64,000 nt of DNA. Source: Nitrospira sp. CR1.1 (GTDB taxonomy: Bacteria > Nitrospirota > Nitrospiria > Nitrospirales > Nitrospiraceae). The notes beneath the pieces were generated by a model. That model was not told where the DNA came from. It did no database searches and saw only the letters and a program-made list of their open reading frames with translations. Positions 36,041 to 45,706 of the stretch are shown here, one piece after another. Position numbers and translations under genes: made by a program. Positions within the stretch are counted from its first letter, which is position 1. Each line of letters opens with the position of its first letter. The stretch is taken from NCBI GenBank assembly GCA_014055465.1, contig WIAF01000013.1, forward strand, positions 31,500 to 95,499, read 5' to 3'.

Positions 36041-37377
36041 GATCCCGACTTCCTTTCCAGTAAGCCGCCGATCAATGGGCGGCCTGTCACGGCCTCAAGT
36101 CGTGCGAGCGCTTTCTCGTGGTTCACCATCTCCCCATGCAGTTCAAGCTGGCTGTCCTGAAGAGTCAACAGGCTATTGAGCAGCGTCAGAAAGTCTACCT
36201 TGCCCACCCCATAGCCGGCTTGGGCAGCCTGAAGCGCCAAGGTGGCTTGCGGAATAATCGCGTCACGTAAAATGGTGATCAAGCGCTCAGCCCGCTGCGC
36301 TTGCACAAACCCATCTTTGACTTGAAACAACAGGTCTTGGCGGGTCGCCGCGAACTCCTCACGCGCGCCTTCAAGGCCAGCCATTGCCTCACGCACGCCT
36401 TGTTTCTGCTTGGTCTCGTAGAACAGCGGAATCTTGATCCCCACCATAACTTGATAGCCGTTGTCGTTGATCCGGTCGTTTCGAAGTCCCAAAGCCGTGA
36501 TATCAAAATCCGGGTAATACTGCCGCTTGGCGAGCGAGACCGATCGCTCGGAGCGATCGATGCCCTTGGCCGTCGCCAGGAGCGCGGGCGAAAATGCGTC
36601 GGCGCGTTCACTGAGTTCCTGCAAGGGAATGGTCAGAATCGTGGTGTGAATTTCGTCTGGTGTTCCAAGGGGGCCCGCAGGTGGACGATTGACCAGACGG
36701 TTGATCGCGGCATGGAGGCTTTCTTTTTGTTGATCTAACACCGCCAGCCGGTCCAAGACCCGTGAAATCTCGAGTTGAGCTCTGAAGACATCCTGTTGGG
36801 CGGCTTGTCCAACGCTGTACCGAGCTTTGGCAGTCTTCTCGAACTGCAGCAACAGCGCTTTATTCCGTTCGACAATCTCGATGCTTTTATGCACGAAATG
36901 CAGGGTGAAGTACCCCTCCTTCAAGGTTGCAACAAGTCTCAGCCGAGTGGCATTGAATTCCTGTTCCATCCGCTCGGCTTCACGTTGAGCGACCTCCCCT
37001 TTAAGACTCAGCTTACCGGGGAAGGGAATCTCCTGTCCGAATCCATACATGGCGCCTTGGAGTGGATCGGTCATCGGCATGCGTTGATATCCGAACTGGA
37101 GTCTCGGGTCGGGAAGCGCCTGGACTTGAGGCACCACAGCCTTGGCCGCCTCCCAACGTTGACGGGCTGCTTTGATTTCCGGATTCACGCCTTCCAGTTC
37201 TGCAATCAGGCTCGCGAGGTCGATGCGACGCTCACCCTGCGAACCGTGAACAGTGCTATTAGACGGAACATCCCCAGGATCTTCCTCGCCACGAACTGAC
37301 CAGGGTGAGAGCACCACGATGAAAAAGAAGACAACTGGAAAAGACCAGACCGGATTTCTGGCGATTGATTGTGTCAC
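36037..37377 (-). CDS. cusC: RND efflux outer-membrane channel, TolC/CusC family
   Basis: A 446-aa protein with a signal peptide (VVFFFIVVLSPWSVRGEE). The two tandem outer-membrane efflux domains have the periodic Ala/Leu/Gln-rich helices: 'VNPEIKAARQRWEAAKAVVP', 'LQFGYQRMPM', 'TLALQAAQAGYGVGKVDFLT'. No lipobox is seen, unlike E. coli CusC. It starts with GTG after GGAGG at 7 nt. It is the second gene of the operon, following the small secreted protein. It forms the trimeric exit duct for CusBA. Confidence 0.88.
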   Translation of the reverse strand: MTQSIARNPVWSFPVVFFFIVVLSPWSVRGEEDPGDVPSNSTVHGSQGERRIDLASLIAELEGVNPEIKAARQRWEAAKAVVPQVQALPDPRLQFGYQRMPMTDPLQGAMYGFGQEIPFPGKLSLKGEVAQREAERMEQEFNATRLRLVATLKEGYFTLHFVHKSIEIVERNKALLLQFEKTAKARYSVGQAAQQDVFRAQLEISRVLDRLAVLDQQKESLHAAINRLVNRPPAGPLGTPDEIHTTILTIPLQELSERADAFSPALLATAKGIDRSERSVSLAKRQYYPDFDITALGLRNDRINDNGYQVMVGIKIPLFYETKQKQGVREAMAGLEGAREEFAATRQDLLFQVKDGFVQAQRAERLITILRDAIIPQATLALQAAQAGYGVGKVDFLTLLNSLLTLQDSQLELHGEMVNHEKALARLEAVTGRPLIGGLLERKSGS

Positions 37378-37470
37378 GGCAGCACCTCCACAGTGCGTGA
37401 AAGAATAGGGGGGAATCGCTCGCTCAGCGAAAACAGCCGGGCGGCGACCGGAAGTACCGGAGGTATGGGA

Positions 37471-37830
37471 TCAGATCCGGAGGACCGGGGAGGAGTCTAT
37501 GGAGAGAGGCACAATTGAGCAGACGTTGCTCCGAGACCACTGCGTCGAGGTCGAGAAAACTGTGAGTACGGCAGCTGGACTGAGCAGGATCGTCGCATGA
37601 GCAACATCCATTGCGATGATGCTTGGCCTGAGCTGGCGCTCGGGAGACGAGGTGAGTGACGGCGGACACATGATCGTCCCCTCCATGGGGCAAGCCATGT
37701 GCTCTTCTACCAAGGTTGTGGTTTCTCCTGCCATCGACAGGTCCGGCAAGGTACACATCGAGCGCATCACCTGACAGAAGGTGAAGAACAGCAGCAAGGC
37801 GACATATTTCGTAGGCACTCGTCGGATCAT
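37471..37830 (-). CDS. Small exported protein at the head of the cus operon
   Basis: A 119-aa protein with a charged start (MIRRVPTK), a hydrophobic segment (YVALLLFFTFCQVM) and a central Cys/Met-containing stretch: 'MACPMEGTIMCPPSLTSSPE'. Paired CP/CPP motifs with Met and His residues suggest metal binding in the periplasm, and a later hydrophobic stretch (AHATILLSPAAVLTVF) may be membrane-associated. No named family is recognised. It lies 93 bp upstream of cusC on the same strand. A role in copper sensing or delivery is inferred from position and residue content only. Confidence 0.6.
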   Translation of the reverse strand: MIRRVPTKYVALLLFFTFCQVMRSMCTLPDLSMAGETTTLVEEHMACPMEGTIMCPPSLTSSPERQLRPSIIAMDVAHATILLSPAAVLTVFSTSTQWSRSNVCSIVPLSIDSSPVLRI

Positions 37831-38280
37831 ACGAGCGACACTCTTCTTAGGATCTGCTCAAATGCAGGCATAGTTTCAAACAATTGCAGTGGGTCGTCAA
37901 GTCTGCCCAAGCTCGTATGGAAGGAAAGCACGGGTAGTGCCAGGAAAACTTCTATCGACACATCGTCTTAATATACTTGTCGTTTCAATAGGTTATACGG
38001 ATCCTCCAACACAGTTCAGAATCTCAACGTATACTCGTTTTGAGGCATTTCTGGGCAACACAACATCTCCTGTCTGCGGTAAATCGCACCACGGCTTCCG
38101 TCTCCTGAGCCCGCTACTTGAGGCCCGTCTCCCAATTCCCTGAGTGTCTGAATGAACTCATTCCCCACCTGCGGAAGAGACTCGGCAACCGAACGTAGAT
38201 GGGGCGATGATCTACGAAGCCTGCACATACGAATCATCCTGTTTCACATGACGAAGCCTTACTCACTACCCGCGATCTGG
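37831..38280. other. Intergenic region upstream of the cus operon
   Basis: This 450-bp stretch must hold the leftward cus promoter. TTGACG (complement, near 37910) followed 17 bp later by a poor -10 is the best match. No clear copper-regulator dyad was seen. The open frame at 38016-38237 shows no protein-like features. Nothing else is supported. Confidence 0.45.
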
Positions 38281-38912
38281 TCAGTTTATCTGTACTCTCC
38301 GTAGCCGCAGGCTGTTCATGACGGGGCTGACGGAGCTGAAGGCCATAGCTGCGCTCGCCAGTACGGGGCTTACCATCAGACCGGTGAACGGATACAACGC
38401 ACCGGCCGCGACAGGGACGCCCACAACATTATAAATACACGCCAGAACAGATTCTGTTTCATCACCAGCATCGTCTTCCTGGCAAATCTGATCACGGAGG
38501 CGACGCCCTGCAGGTCACCGCGCATGAGCGTGACATCACTCGCTTCGATGACGATATCCGTGCCGCTCCCGATGGCCATTCCCACAGCGGCCTGTGCCAA
38601 CGCCGGCGCATCATTGATACCATCTCCGACCATGGCGATCACCTCACCCGCCTCGCGCAGACGCCGGATCTCCGCCACCTTGCCCTCCGGCAACAGCCCC
38701 GCCACGACCCGGTCTACGCCAACCTGGCTCGCCACCGCCTACGCTGTACGCTCGAGATCGCCGCTCAACATTACGACAGTGAATCCCATGTGTTGAAGCT
38801 GCCGGATCGTCTCCCGCGACGTTGCCTTGACCGGGTCAGCCACCGCGATGAGTCCGGCCGGCTCGCCGTTGATGGCCACATACACCGGCGTCTTCCCTGC
38901 TCCGGCTCAGTC
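38281..38912 (-). pseudogene. copA: Copper P-type ATPase C-terminal fragment, disrupted
   Basis: Read on the minus strand, the fragment gives the C-terminal third of a CPx-type ATPase: 'GKTPVYVAINGEPAGLIAVA', 'IRQLQHMGFTVVMLSGD', then 'VVAGLLPEGK', 'IAMVGDGINDAPALAQA' and '[18 protein letters not shown]'. Three lesions are visible. The N-terminal two thirds are missing before about 38912. A TAG stop lies in frame after ERTA near 38740 (CAG to TAG is the simplest change). A one-base shift follows QNLFW near 38440, after which another frame restores the normal ending ([14 protein letters not shown] ... [10 protein letters not shown]) to a TGA at 38281. It neighbours the intact cus operon. Confidence 0.85.
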
Positions 38913-38999
38913 ACTCTGGAATGGGGTGGTCGATCACAAGTCTTTTCTGTGGAGCTGTGCTTGATGCTCCTGACTCACTGGAAAGACAAGGGAGACGCG

Positions 39000-40337
39000 T
39001 TACCCGCGAGACTTACAGCCAGATGCAGGGGACACCACAACCCGGTAGGCATCAGAATGGTAAAACTGAGGCAAGGTGAACGAGAGGTCCCCGTCCACGA
39101 GCGGCAAGGCACGATCCAGCGTGACCACGGTCGAAGCGAGCGGTGCTGACCCCGTATCGGGAATCTGCTCGGCACAGAGATAGAGGCTACGTCCCTGCCC
39201 GAGTGAAAATGTTCGACCAGCATTTTTGAGGATCACGGTGGTATCGGCAGTCGAATACTCTTCGTATTTTCCCAACAACAACCGCAGGATGCCTGAGGTT
39301 GTATCGAAGGCCGCCAGGGCATGAAGTTTTGGACTGTCGGTCATCGTGTAAAGACGCACCCCTTCCATCTCCGCGTACGTCTTGTAAATGTGCCACCCCG
39401 GCCGCTTGGACTGCCGATCGACATACAGCAGACCATCCAGAGTGGGATTATCACAGGTATTTTCCACTCTGTCGCGGCTCGTGTCTTGAGGGTCCGGCCA
39501 ACACGATCTCATCGCGCTGAGAATGTTGGCTCGCTCGTATGCCGCAAGAACGCCCACGGTATATCCTGCGATAGTCCACGTCTCTTGCCCCAGGATCTCA
39601 TTCACAGAAATCGGCCTGGCCAGGCCTCGTTCCTTTAAGTAACTCCGTAAATCCTCCACGAGCCCGAGAGCATTGGACGGGTCGTCATATTCATGGTACG
39701 CCACGACGTCGGGAAACACATCGTGCTCCTGGCTCCATTCCAGGAACGGCTTCAGCAATCGATACCGGCTTACACTGGGCCCGACGATCTTCGCGCCTGG
39801 AATCCGGTATTTAATGCGCTGGTAGGCCAGCCGCCAGCCTTCTTTGAGTCGCTCGTTCTCATTGATCGGAAGCGCGGCTAAATCGGGCTCATTATAAATA
39901 TCCCACAGAACAGACAGGTGACGATCCAACACCTGATCGATGACCCGATCCACATGCGCCAACCACGGTGCATAGGATCCATCGTGCCCTATGTGATTGA
40001 TATCAAAAATTTGGAGGGGAAGATCCCTGAACACCAATCCAAGGGTCAGTTGAAACTCCGTCACCCCCGCCTGCTTGAGCCGATCGTAATTCTTCAGCAC
40101 GTACCCGGCATTGCCGCGAAAACTGGTCGGCCTCAACGGAAGGATCAGTTCCATGCCCGGCTCAGTGGGCTCAATGCTCACCAGATACCCGTTCGCCCGA
40201 TGATTCATCGGTCCCTGCTCAACAGCAACGTCGACCACGACCGTGCCGGCCTGACTCCCTGTGGCCCACAGCAGCACGAGCGCGTGGGCCACCGCCACCG
40301 CAAGGCGAACAACTCGAGATGTCCGATGCCGGATCAT
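39000..40337 (-). CDS. Secreted glycoside hydrolase, clan GH-A (GH39-like)
   Basis: A 445-aa protein with a signal peptide ending ATGSQAG. The TIM-barrel part carries both clan GH-A catalytic signatures: acid/base Glu150 in WDIYNEPDLA and the likely nucleophile Glu247 in PISVNEILGQ. 'VVAYHEYDDPSN' between them also fits. The C-terminal 120 residues look like a beta-sandwich accessory domain. Overall this resembles GH39 xylosidase/iduronidase-type enzymes; the true substrate is unknown. The protein may trim an exopolysaccharide such as that of the cluster at 56648-63501. It is transcribed alone, downstream of the HDOD gene on the same strand. Confidence 0.75.
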   Translation of the reverse strand: MIRHRTSRVVRLAVAVAHALVLLWATGSQAGTVVVDVAVEQGPMNHRANGYLVSIEPTEPGMELILPLRPTSFRGNAGYVLKNYDRLKQAGVTEFQLTLGLVFRDLPLQIFDINHIGHDGSYAPWLAHVDRVIDQVLDRHLSVLWDIYNEPDLAALPINENERLKEGWRLAYQRIKYRIPGAKIVGPSVSRYRLLKPFLEWSQEHDVFPDVVAYHEYDDPSNALGLVEDLRSYLKERGLARPISVNEILGQETWTIAGYTVGVLAAYERANILSAMRSCWPDPQDTSRDRVENTCDNPTLDGLLYVDRQSKRPGWHIYKTYAEMEGVRLYTMTDSPKLHALAAFDTTSGILRLLLGKYEEYSTADTTVILKNAGRTFSLGQGRSLYLCAEQIPDTGSAPLASTVVTLDRALPLVDGDLSFTLPQFYHSDAYRVVVSPASGCKSRG

Positions 40338-40416
40338 ACCGCCTCATGAAGACATGCCTGAGAGATTGTGGTTGTACTGCGGGATACGAGTGAGGGTCAA
40401 GCTGAACAAGGTAGAA

Positions 40417-41610
40417 TCAGGCTGCGGCGCAGAGCTCGCGCCAGCGGGGAACCCTGTCGAGAAGGTTTTCACGCACCAGGTAGCTCTGATCCAGGCTAAG
40501 CACCTTGCCAATGGCGGCGTCAGCGCTCGCGTGTGTTTCCGCTATGGCATTTCCAACGTGAACGGCCGTCAGTGCCTGAAACCCGGAAGCCTTGTAGTCT
40601 CCGGGATGTTGATGAAAGGCCACCGCCTCCACAATCCCGTCGCCGAGCCCCCAGATCCCTAACAAATAGGCGCCGACGTGGGCATGGTCTGCGCCGAAAA
40701 TATCCCGCTCGGCGGCCCAGTCCGGCATCTGCTTGGCATGCATCAGCTCGATCACCCGCGCATAGTCGTCAGGTTTGTTCGCCACCAGCACCAGTACGCC
40801 CACGTCGTGCAATAGTGCGGCAGTAAAGGCTTCGTCGATCACCGGCTGACTTGCGCCGGCCTCCTTGGCGATCCGGCGCGCACAGGTTGCCGTCAGCATC
40901 GCATGCCGCCACAACTCCTCTAATGAAAATGCCGGCAATTTGGCCTGATCAAATTGCGCAAACACCTGACTGGAGAGCACGAGCGACTTAATCGTGTCAA
41001 AACCCAGAAGCGCCACTGCCTGCTCAGGATCAGACACATGGGTACGGAGACCGAAAAACGCGGAATTCACCAACTGGAGAATTTTGGTGACCATGCCGAG
41101 ATCCTTCGCCACAATGCGCGAGGCTTTCTTCAGCGACGCCTGCGGCGCCTGCATCTCCTGCATCAAATCCTGATAAATTGAGGGCAGGCTCGGGAGCGAC
41201 TTAATTTCACTGACCAGCGTCCTGAGCGCAGGATTGGCCAACACCACTCGCAATGCCTCGGCCTGCGCAATGGTCGATTTCAATGTCTCCACATCCACCG
41301 GCTTTTGCAAAAACCGATGCGCCACCGAGGCCGATCGCAAATAGTTCACCGGGCTCTGATCGCCGGACAGGACGATGCGGATCGTGTGCGGAGAGATCTT
41401 GCGCACTTCCGTCAGAAATTGAGCGCCGTCCATTCCCGGCATCGTCATGTCTGAAACGACGACATCACAGGGGGTCTCTCCCAAAGCGGCCAACGCGCTC
41501 TTGGCGGAGGGGAAAAACTCCATTGCCCATTCGGACTGCATGGGCGCCAAAATCCGTTGCAAGTGTTTGAGAATTTCCGGCGCATCGTCAACAAAACACA
41601 CGCGGCGCAT
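40417..41610 (-). CDS. Response regulator with HDOD output domain
   Basis: A 397-aa protein. Residues 1-120 are a receiver domain with acidic pair Asp8/Asp9, phospho-acceptor Asp54 in VVVSDMTMPGMDG and Lys103 in FLQKPVD. Residues about 135-340 are an HDOD domain: 'IKSLPSLPSIYQDLMQEMQA', 'VAKDLGMVTKILQLVNSAFF', 'LLGFDTIKSLVLSSQVF', 'AALLHDVGVLVLV'. HDOD response regulators act in c-di-GMP and type IV pilus or motility control. No histidine kinase is adjacent. It lies 182 bp downstream of gspG on the same strand, so it may be the tail of the secretion operon or a separate unit. Confidence 0.9.
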   Translation of the reverse strand: MRRVCFVDDAPEILKHLQRILAPMQSEWAMEFFPSAKSALAALGETPCDVVVSDMTMPGMDGAQFLTEVRKISPHTIRIVLSGDQSPVNYLRSASVAHRFLQKPVDVETLKSTIAQAEALRVVLANPALRTLVSEIKSLPSLPSIYQDLMQEMQAPQASLKKASRIVAKDLGMVTKILQLVNSAFFGLRTHVSDPEQAVALLGFDTIKSLVLSSQVFAQFDQAKLPAFSLEELWRHAMLTATCARRIAKEAGASQPVIDEAFTAALLHDVGVLVLVANKPDDYARVIELMHAKQMPDWAAERDIFGADHAHVGAYLLGIWGLGDGIVEAVAFHQHPGDYKASGFQALTAVHVGNAIAETHASADAAIGKVLSLDQSYLVRENLLDRVPRWRELCAAA

Positions 41611-41792
41611 GGTCCCTCTCCTCCCGGCAGAATCCGTCTCTTCTCCTCATCGGTCGAGAGGCCGAGGACCTTAACTTATTTCCCGATACCCCAACCCCTG
41701 TCGTCATGACGGTGTGTCGTGTCTACAGCGGAAGCAGGCGGTGGTGGGCAGTCCCCTTGTGGATCCGGGAGGGGTTAGGCGAGACGCCGGGG

Positions 41793-42311
41793 CTAGTTGC
41801 GATCCAGATCCCAACTGACGATATCGGCATTCTTGCCGTCGCCGCCGGGAGTTCCATCGGCGCCGAACGAGATGATCTCAAATTCTGCGCCTTGCGGAGA
41901 GGGAACTGTGTATTTATAGGCAGTGCCCCAAGGATCGACCGGCACCTTCGCCAGATACCCACCCGCCTTCCAATTCGGCGCGGCTGGACCTGATGCGGGT
42001 CGTTCAACAAGCGCCTTCAGGCCCTGCTCGGTTGACGGCAGATTGCCGTTATCAAGCTTGTACAATTGAAGCGCGCTTTCAATGTTTGAAATTTGCGCCT
42101 TGGTGGCCGCCCGTTTGGCATCTTCCGTGCGCCCCATCACCCTGGGAATCAGAAGCGTCGCAAGGATAGCCAGGATCACGACAACGATCATCACCTCAAT
42201 GAACGAAAATCCGTCAGGAACGCTCAGCCTCCTGACAGGTCCCGGACGCGCATCCCCAACTGATCCCCCGGGGCCTCGCCGGGAAGCCTTCGTATCATGG
42301 CGAAATCGCAT
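41793..42311 (-). CDS. gspG: Major pseudopilin GspG
   Basis: A 172-aa protein. ATG 42311 is chosen because GAGAAGGAG lies upstream; an earlier in-frame start at 42449 would add a non-conserved extension. The prepilin site is 'DGFSFIEVMIVVVILAILAT' with cleavage after Gly and Glu at +5. The leader of about 32 residues is unusually long. The C-terminal calcium-binding loop typical of GspG is present: 'DPWGTAYKYTVPSP', 'FEIISFGADGTPGGDGKNAD', 'IVSWD'. It should form the pseudopilus of the type II secretion machine encoded upstream. The gene is separated from the core by proA and an unknown gene. Confidence 0.9.
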   Translation of the reverse strand: MRFRHDTKASRRGPGGSVGDARPGPVRRLSVPDGFSFIEVMIVVVILAILATLLIPRVMGRTEDAKRAATKAQISNIESALQLYKLDNGNLPSTEQGLKALVERPASGPAAPNWKAGGYLAKVPVDPWGTAYKYTVPSPQGAEFEIISFGADGTPGGDGKNADIVSWDLDRN

Positions 42312-42484
42312 ACGTGCTGCTCCTTCTCTCAACCGATCACGGCGGTCCGCGCTCCGCACATCAGGACCGAGGTCGGATTGTAACAGGAACGTCGATGAGA
42401 CTGTACTTGAATTCCCCGGTGTCATCTTCGTATCGTGGCTATCCGCCACATCTCGAAACGGTCATTCGACAGGAGATCACCGAT

Positions 42485-44269
42485 TCAGGAACGGACGATC
42501 TGATACAGCATAATCCCAGGCTTGAGTTGGGCGCGAGGCAGCACGCTTTGATGCATGCGAAACGTCGGAAGCGAGGCTACCGGAGTCATGGCCTGCATGT
42601 GCACGCCAACCGTTCGACAACTATCTGCAACAGTCGGCGGGCCGACGATGAAGGCCACCGCCCCGGGCGACAGATGTCCGGCCAATTGCTGCACTCGGCG
42701 ATTGATCGCCTCGGGCCGATCATAGAGATTGAACGGCGTCCATTCATATACAAGGTCGTACAACTCGTGGCTTTCCCATCCGGTTCCGCCTGCACGGGGC
42801 CGCATGCGCATCTGCGAGAGCCAGTCCAGTCGATGGGCGCGCGCCAGAAGGTTCCACCACATCTGCGCGTGGCGCTGGGCAAAGGCTGCCTGGTCATACA
42901 AGACCGTATACGCGCGCGGCCGGTCGATGCCGAGGCATGTCGTGATCGCACCATCAAATCCCGAGATCAGTACCTGCTCCGCACGGGCCACCATGGCAGC
43001 CAATAGCCGATCCTGTTCAATCAGATCTTGAAGGTAGTCGGCGACAAACGGCTGGGTCGCCAGTTCTCCAATTTCCTGTTCATCATCGGGATACAGCAGG
43101 ACGGCGCCGAATGCCGCCTCCGGATCGACACGCGGCGGGGTCCCTTCGAACACCGATCTCCAATCAGCAGCGGGCAAAGAGACACCTGGCGCGGAGGGTC
43201 CGTCGACCTGTCCCCAGTTGTCCGGCAACGGAATCGTGTGCGTGGTGTTTCCATCGGTCAACTGGAGTTGACCTTCGCGGATCATCAATCCACGCCGGCA
43301 CGGCGCCGCGCCTCTCTGGTCAAACGGTTGATAGGAGAGTCCCGCCGAATCGTCCCAACAGGTCGCTTTCAGCATCCGTTGCCCCTGAATCGTGACGCAC
43401 AACTTCTGCGTTACATTCACATGTCTCCTCGGTGGATCCGGGACCGGCGCCCATGTCACCACGTGGGATCGAGGCGCATCCATAAATACCGGAAAGGGAT
43501 CACCGCCGCCAGTCAGGCGCGGAGAAAAGAAGTTGCCGAACAGACGATACGCCGCTTCAGACGGATAGGTTGGGATACCGCGATATCGCAACGACCTCGG
43601 AGAGGATTGCCCACGATTCTGATCGTCATAGAGGCCGCGGATCAACTCAAACAGGGCGGATCCTGTGCCGGGTAGCAGCGAGAGAAACAACTCGACGACG
43701 GGCAAAAAATCGATGGCTTCCCAGTGCATGGCGCCCATGCAAGCCATAAACCGTTGGCTGTCGAAGGTTCCATCCGGCAGATGGTAGATCGCGTCTTTCC
43801 GGTGCCGGATCGTCGCGGTTCCCTTCGCATCAATGGTCATGTCCTGATCGCTGTAGAAAAACCGGACCTCATCCAGCGGGACCCGCATGGCCTGCGCCGC
43901 CATCCCACGAAGATCATCGGCTTTGAGCCGTTGCCATCCTGGCTTCCTGGACAGATCCAACGTCATCGTATTCACGAGCCCGCCGGGAATCAGACCAACC
44001 CACGCCCCCCAGTCCAGGTGTACGCGACTTCGAAGAAGACGCAGCCGGCCATTGACCGATTCCCACTCACATTCATGTAATGGGTACCCTTCCGGGTCCG
44101 TGGCCAGGATTCGACGACCATGACTTCCATACACAACCACCTGCCCTGCTGGCAGGCGAAGGAAAGAGGCTGCCGAGGCCGACAGGTCCGGCGCATCAGC
44201 AAGATTGGAAGGGAAGGTGAGCGTACCGGGGCGGCTCAGGATCTCCTGTAACGAGACATCAACGGGCAT
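42485..44269 (-). CDS. Unknown 594-aa protein between proA and gspG
   Basis: I do not recognise this protein. It has no signal peptide or membrane segment. The C-terminal part (ELYDLVYEWTPFNLYDRPEA, then 'LAGHLSPGAVAFIVGP') resembles the late strands of a class I methyltransferase, but no SAM-binding glycine motif was found. A conserved-looking middle segment reads 'VLISGFDGAITTCLGIDRPR' and 'AYTVLYDQAAFAQRHAQMWW'. Its ATG abuts the proA stop codon (TAA then ATG), which implies coupled translation. Being locked inside a secretion operon suggests a linked function, perhaps a cytoplasmic accessory, but this is a guess. Confidence 0.7.
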   Translation of the reverse strand: MPVDVSLQEILSRPGTLTFPSNLADAPDLSASAASFLRLPAGQVVVYGSHGRRILATDPEGYPLHECEWESVNGRLRLLRSRVHLDWGAWVGLIPGGLVNTMTLDLSRKPGWQRLKADDLRGMAAQAMRVPLDEVRFFYSDQDMTIDAKGTATIRHRKDAIYHLPDGTFDSQRFMACMGAMHWEAIDFLPVVELFLSLLPGTGSALFELIRGLYDDQNRGQSSPRSLRYRGIPTYPSEAAYRLFGNFFSPRLTGGGDPFPVFMDAPRSHVVTWAPVPDPPRRHVNVTQKLCVTIQGQRMLKATCWDDSAGLSYQPFDQRGAAPCRRGLMIREGQLQLTDGNTTHTIPLPDNWGQVDGPSAPGVSLPAADWRSVFEGTPPRVDPEAAFGAVLLYPDDEQEIGELATQPFVADYLQDLIEQDRLLAAMVARAEQVLISGFDGAITTCLGIDRPRAYTVLYDQAAFAQRHAQMWWNLLARAHRLDWLSQMRMRPRAGGTGWESHELYDLVYEWTPFNLYDRPEAINRRVQQLAGHLSPGAVAFIVGPPTVADSCRTVGVHMQAMTPVASLPTFRMHQSVLPRAQLKPGIMLYQIVRS

Positions 44270-45583
44270 TTACTCGCGGATCTGCCCGCTCCCAAGCACC
44301 ACAAATTTTGAACAGGTCAATTCCTCCAGCCCCATCGGCCCTCGCGCGTGAAGCCGGGATGTGCTAATGCCGATTTCAGCGCCCAGACCGAACTGGTACC
44401 CGTCATTGAGCCTCGTGGACGCGTTCACCAGAACCGCGCCGGCGTCGACTTCGCGCAAGAACCGCATCGCGCGGGAATAATCCTTTGTCACGATCGCTTC
44501 CGTATGACGGGAGCCGAATGCGGCAATATGCTCAAGCGCTTCATCCATGTGCTTGACCACCTTGACCGCGAGAATCAGATCGAGAAATTCGTGTCCAAAA
44601 TCTGCGTCCACCGCCGGCTTGACCTCGGGACACAACTGGCAGGTCTTCGCGCAGCCGCGGACTTCCACCTTGGCAGCCGTGAGCTGCTTGACCAGGTGCG
44701 GAAGCCAGGTCCGCGCAATGCTGTGATGGACCAAGAGAGTCTCCATGGCATTGCAGGTTGAGGGACGCTGAACCTTGGCATTGATACAGATCTGTTCTGC
44801 CACCTTGGGGTCGGCATCCGCATCGACATAGGTATGACAGACGCCCTTATCATGTTTCAGCACCGGAATCGTGGCATGTTCGGCAATGGTCTTCATCAAG
44901 GAATCCCCGCCCCTGGGGATGATGAGGTCGATAGCCTGATCCTGCTTCAATAACAGCTGAACGATTTCACGCTCCGGACGGTCGACAAATGTGATCGCGC
45001 CGGCCGGCACACCGGCCTTTTCGGCTGACTCGCTCAAGACTTTGGCAATCGCCATGTTTGAGCGCAACGCCTCCGACCCTCCTCGCAGGAGACAGACATT
45101 TCCAGACTTGAGACAGAGGGCTGCCGAGTCCGCAGTCACATTAGGACGAGCTTCGTAAATGATCCCGATAACCCCGATAGGAACCCGCATCCGGCCGACC
45201 TGCATGCCATTCGGCCTGGTCCACATCTTGGGCATCTCGCCAAGCGGATCCGGCAAGCGGGCGACATCACGAATCCCTTCGGCCATATCACGAATACGCG
45301 CTGAGGTCAGTCGTAACCGGTCACCCAGCGCTTTGCGCTCAGGCGTGGCATCGAACTGCTCGAGATCCTTTTCGTTCTCGGCCAACAGCTCCGCCTCGTG
45401 CGCCTCAAGCCCCTCAGCCATGGCCTCTAACGCTTGGTTTTTCACAGCTGCCGAGAGGGTCGACAGCCGGCCGGCCGCGTTCTTGGCGCTGTGAACCAGG
45501 CCCTTCACATAATCTTCAGGGGAAAGTTCTTCAACGGGAGCATCCAGCTCCGGAGCCGGGGATTCGGTCAGGTCTTGTTCCAT
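44270..45583 (-). CDS. proA: Gamma-glutamyl phosphate reductase
   Basis: A 437-aa aldehyde-dehydrogenase-fold enzyme, slightly longer than usual because of an acidic N-terminal tail (MEQDLTESPAPELDAPVEEL). Family segments are clear: 'MRVPIGVIGIIYEARPNVTA', 'LKSGNVCLLRGGSEALRSN', 'LIIPRGGDSLM', 'KGVCHTYVDADADP' and the catalytic-Cys segment 'RPSTCNAMETLLVH'. It reduces gamma-glutamyl phosphate to glutamate semialdehyde in proline synthesis, using NADPH. No proB is in view. It sits inside the secretion gene run, which is unusual; a short gap of 123 bp separates it from the pseudopilin upstream. Confidence 0.96.
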   Translation of the reverse strand: MEQDLTESPAPELDAPVEELSPEDYVKGLVHSAKNAAGRLSTLSAAVKNQALEAMAEGLEAHEAELLAENEKDLEQFDATPERKALGDRLRLTSARIRDMAEGIRDVARLPDPLGEMPKMWTRPNGMQVGRMRVPIGVIGIIYEARPNVTADSAALCLKSGNVCLLRGGSEALRSNMAIAKVLSESAEKAGVPAGAITFVDRPEREIVQLLLKQDQAIDLIIPRGGDSLMKTIAEHATIPVLKHDKGVCHTYVDADADPKVAEQICINAKVQRPSTCNAMETLLVHHSIARTWLPHLVKQLTAAKVEVRGCAKTCQLCPEVKPAVDADFGHEFLDLILAVKVVKHMDEALEHIAAFGSRHTEAIVTKDYSRAMRFLREVDAGAVLVNASTRLNDGYQFGLGAEIGISTSRLHARGPMGLEELTCSKFVVLGSGQIRE

Positions 45584-45706
45584 GTCGTGAATTCCTGCTG
45601 CCTGGCGATACGTGAGGCCATAGGCCAGCGTATCCGCCGATCAAGATGGTGAACGTAGGCGCGGCAAACTATAGCGAGATAGAATACTGTGGGGTTTGGA
45701 GTCGGG

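Noticed and set aside
38016..38237. A 73-aa minus-strand open frame upstream of the cus operon
   Set aside because: No ribosome site, Arg/Ser-rich and no hydrophobic or domain pattern.
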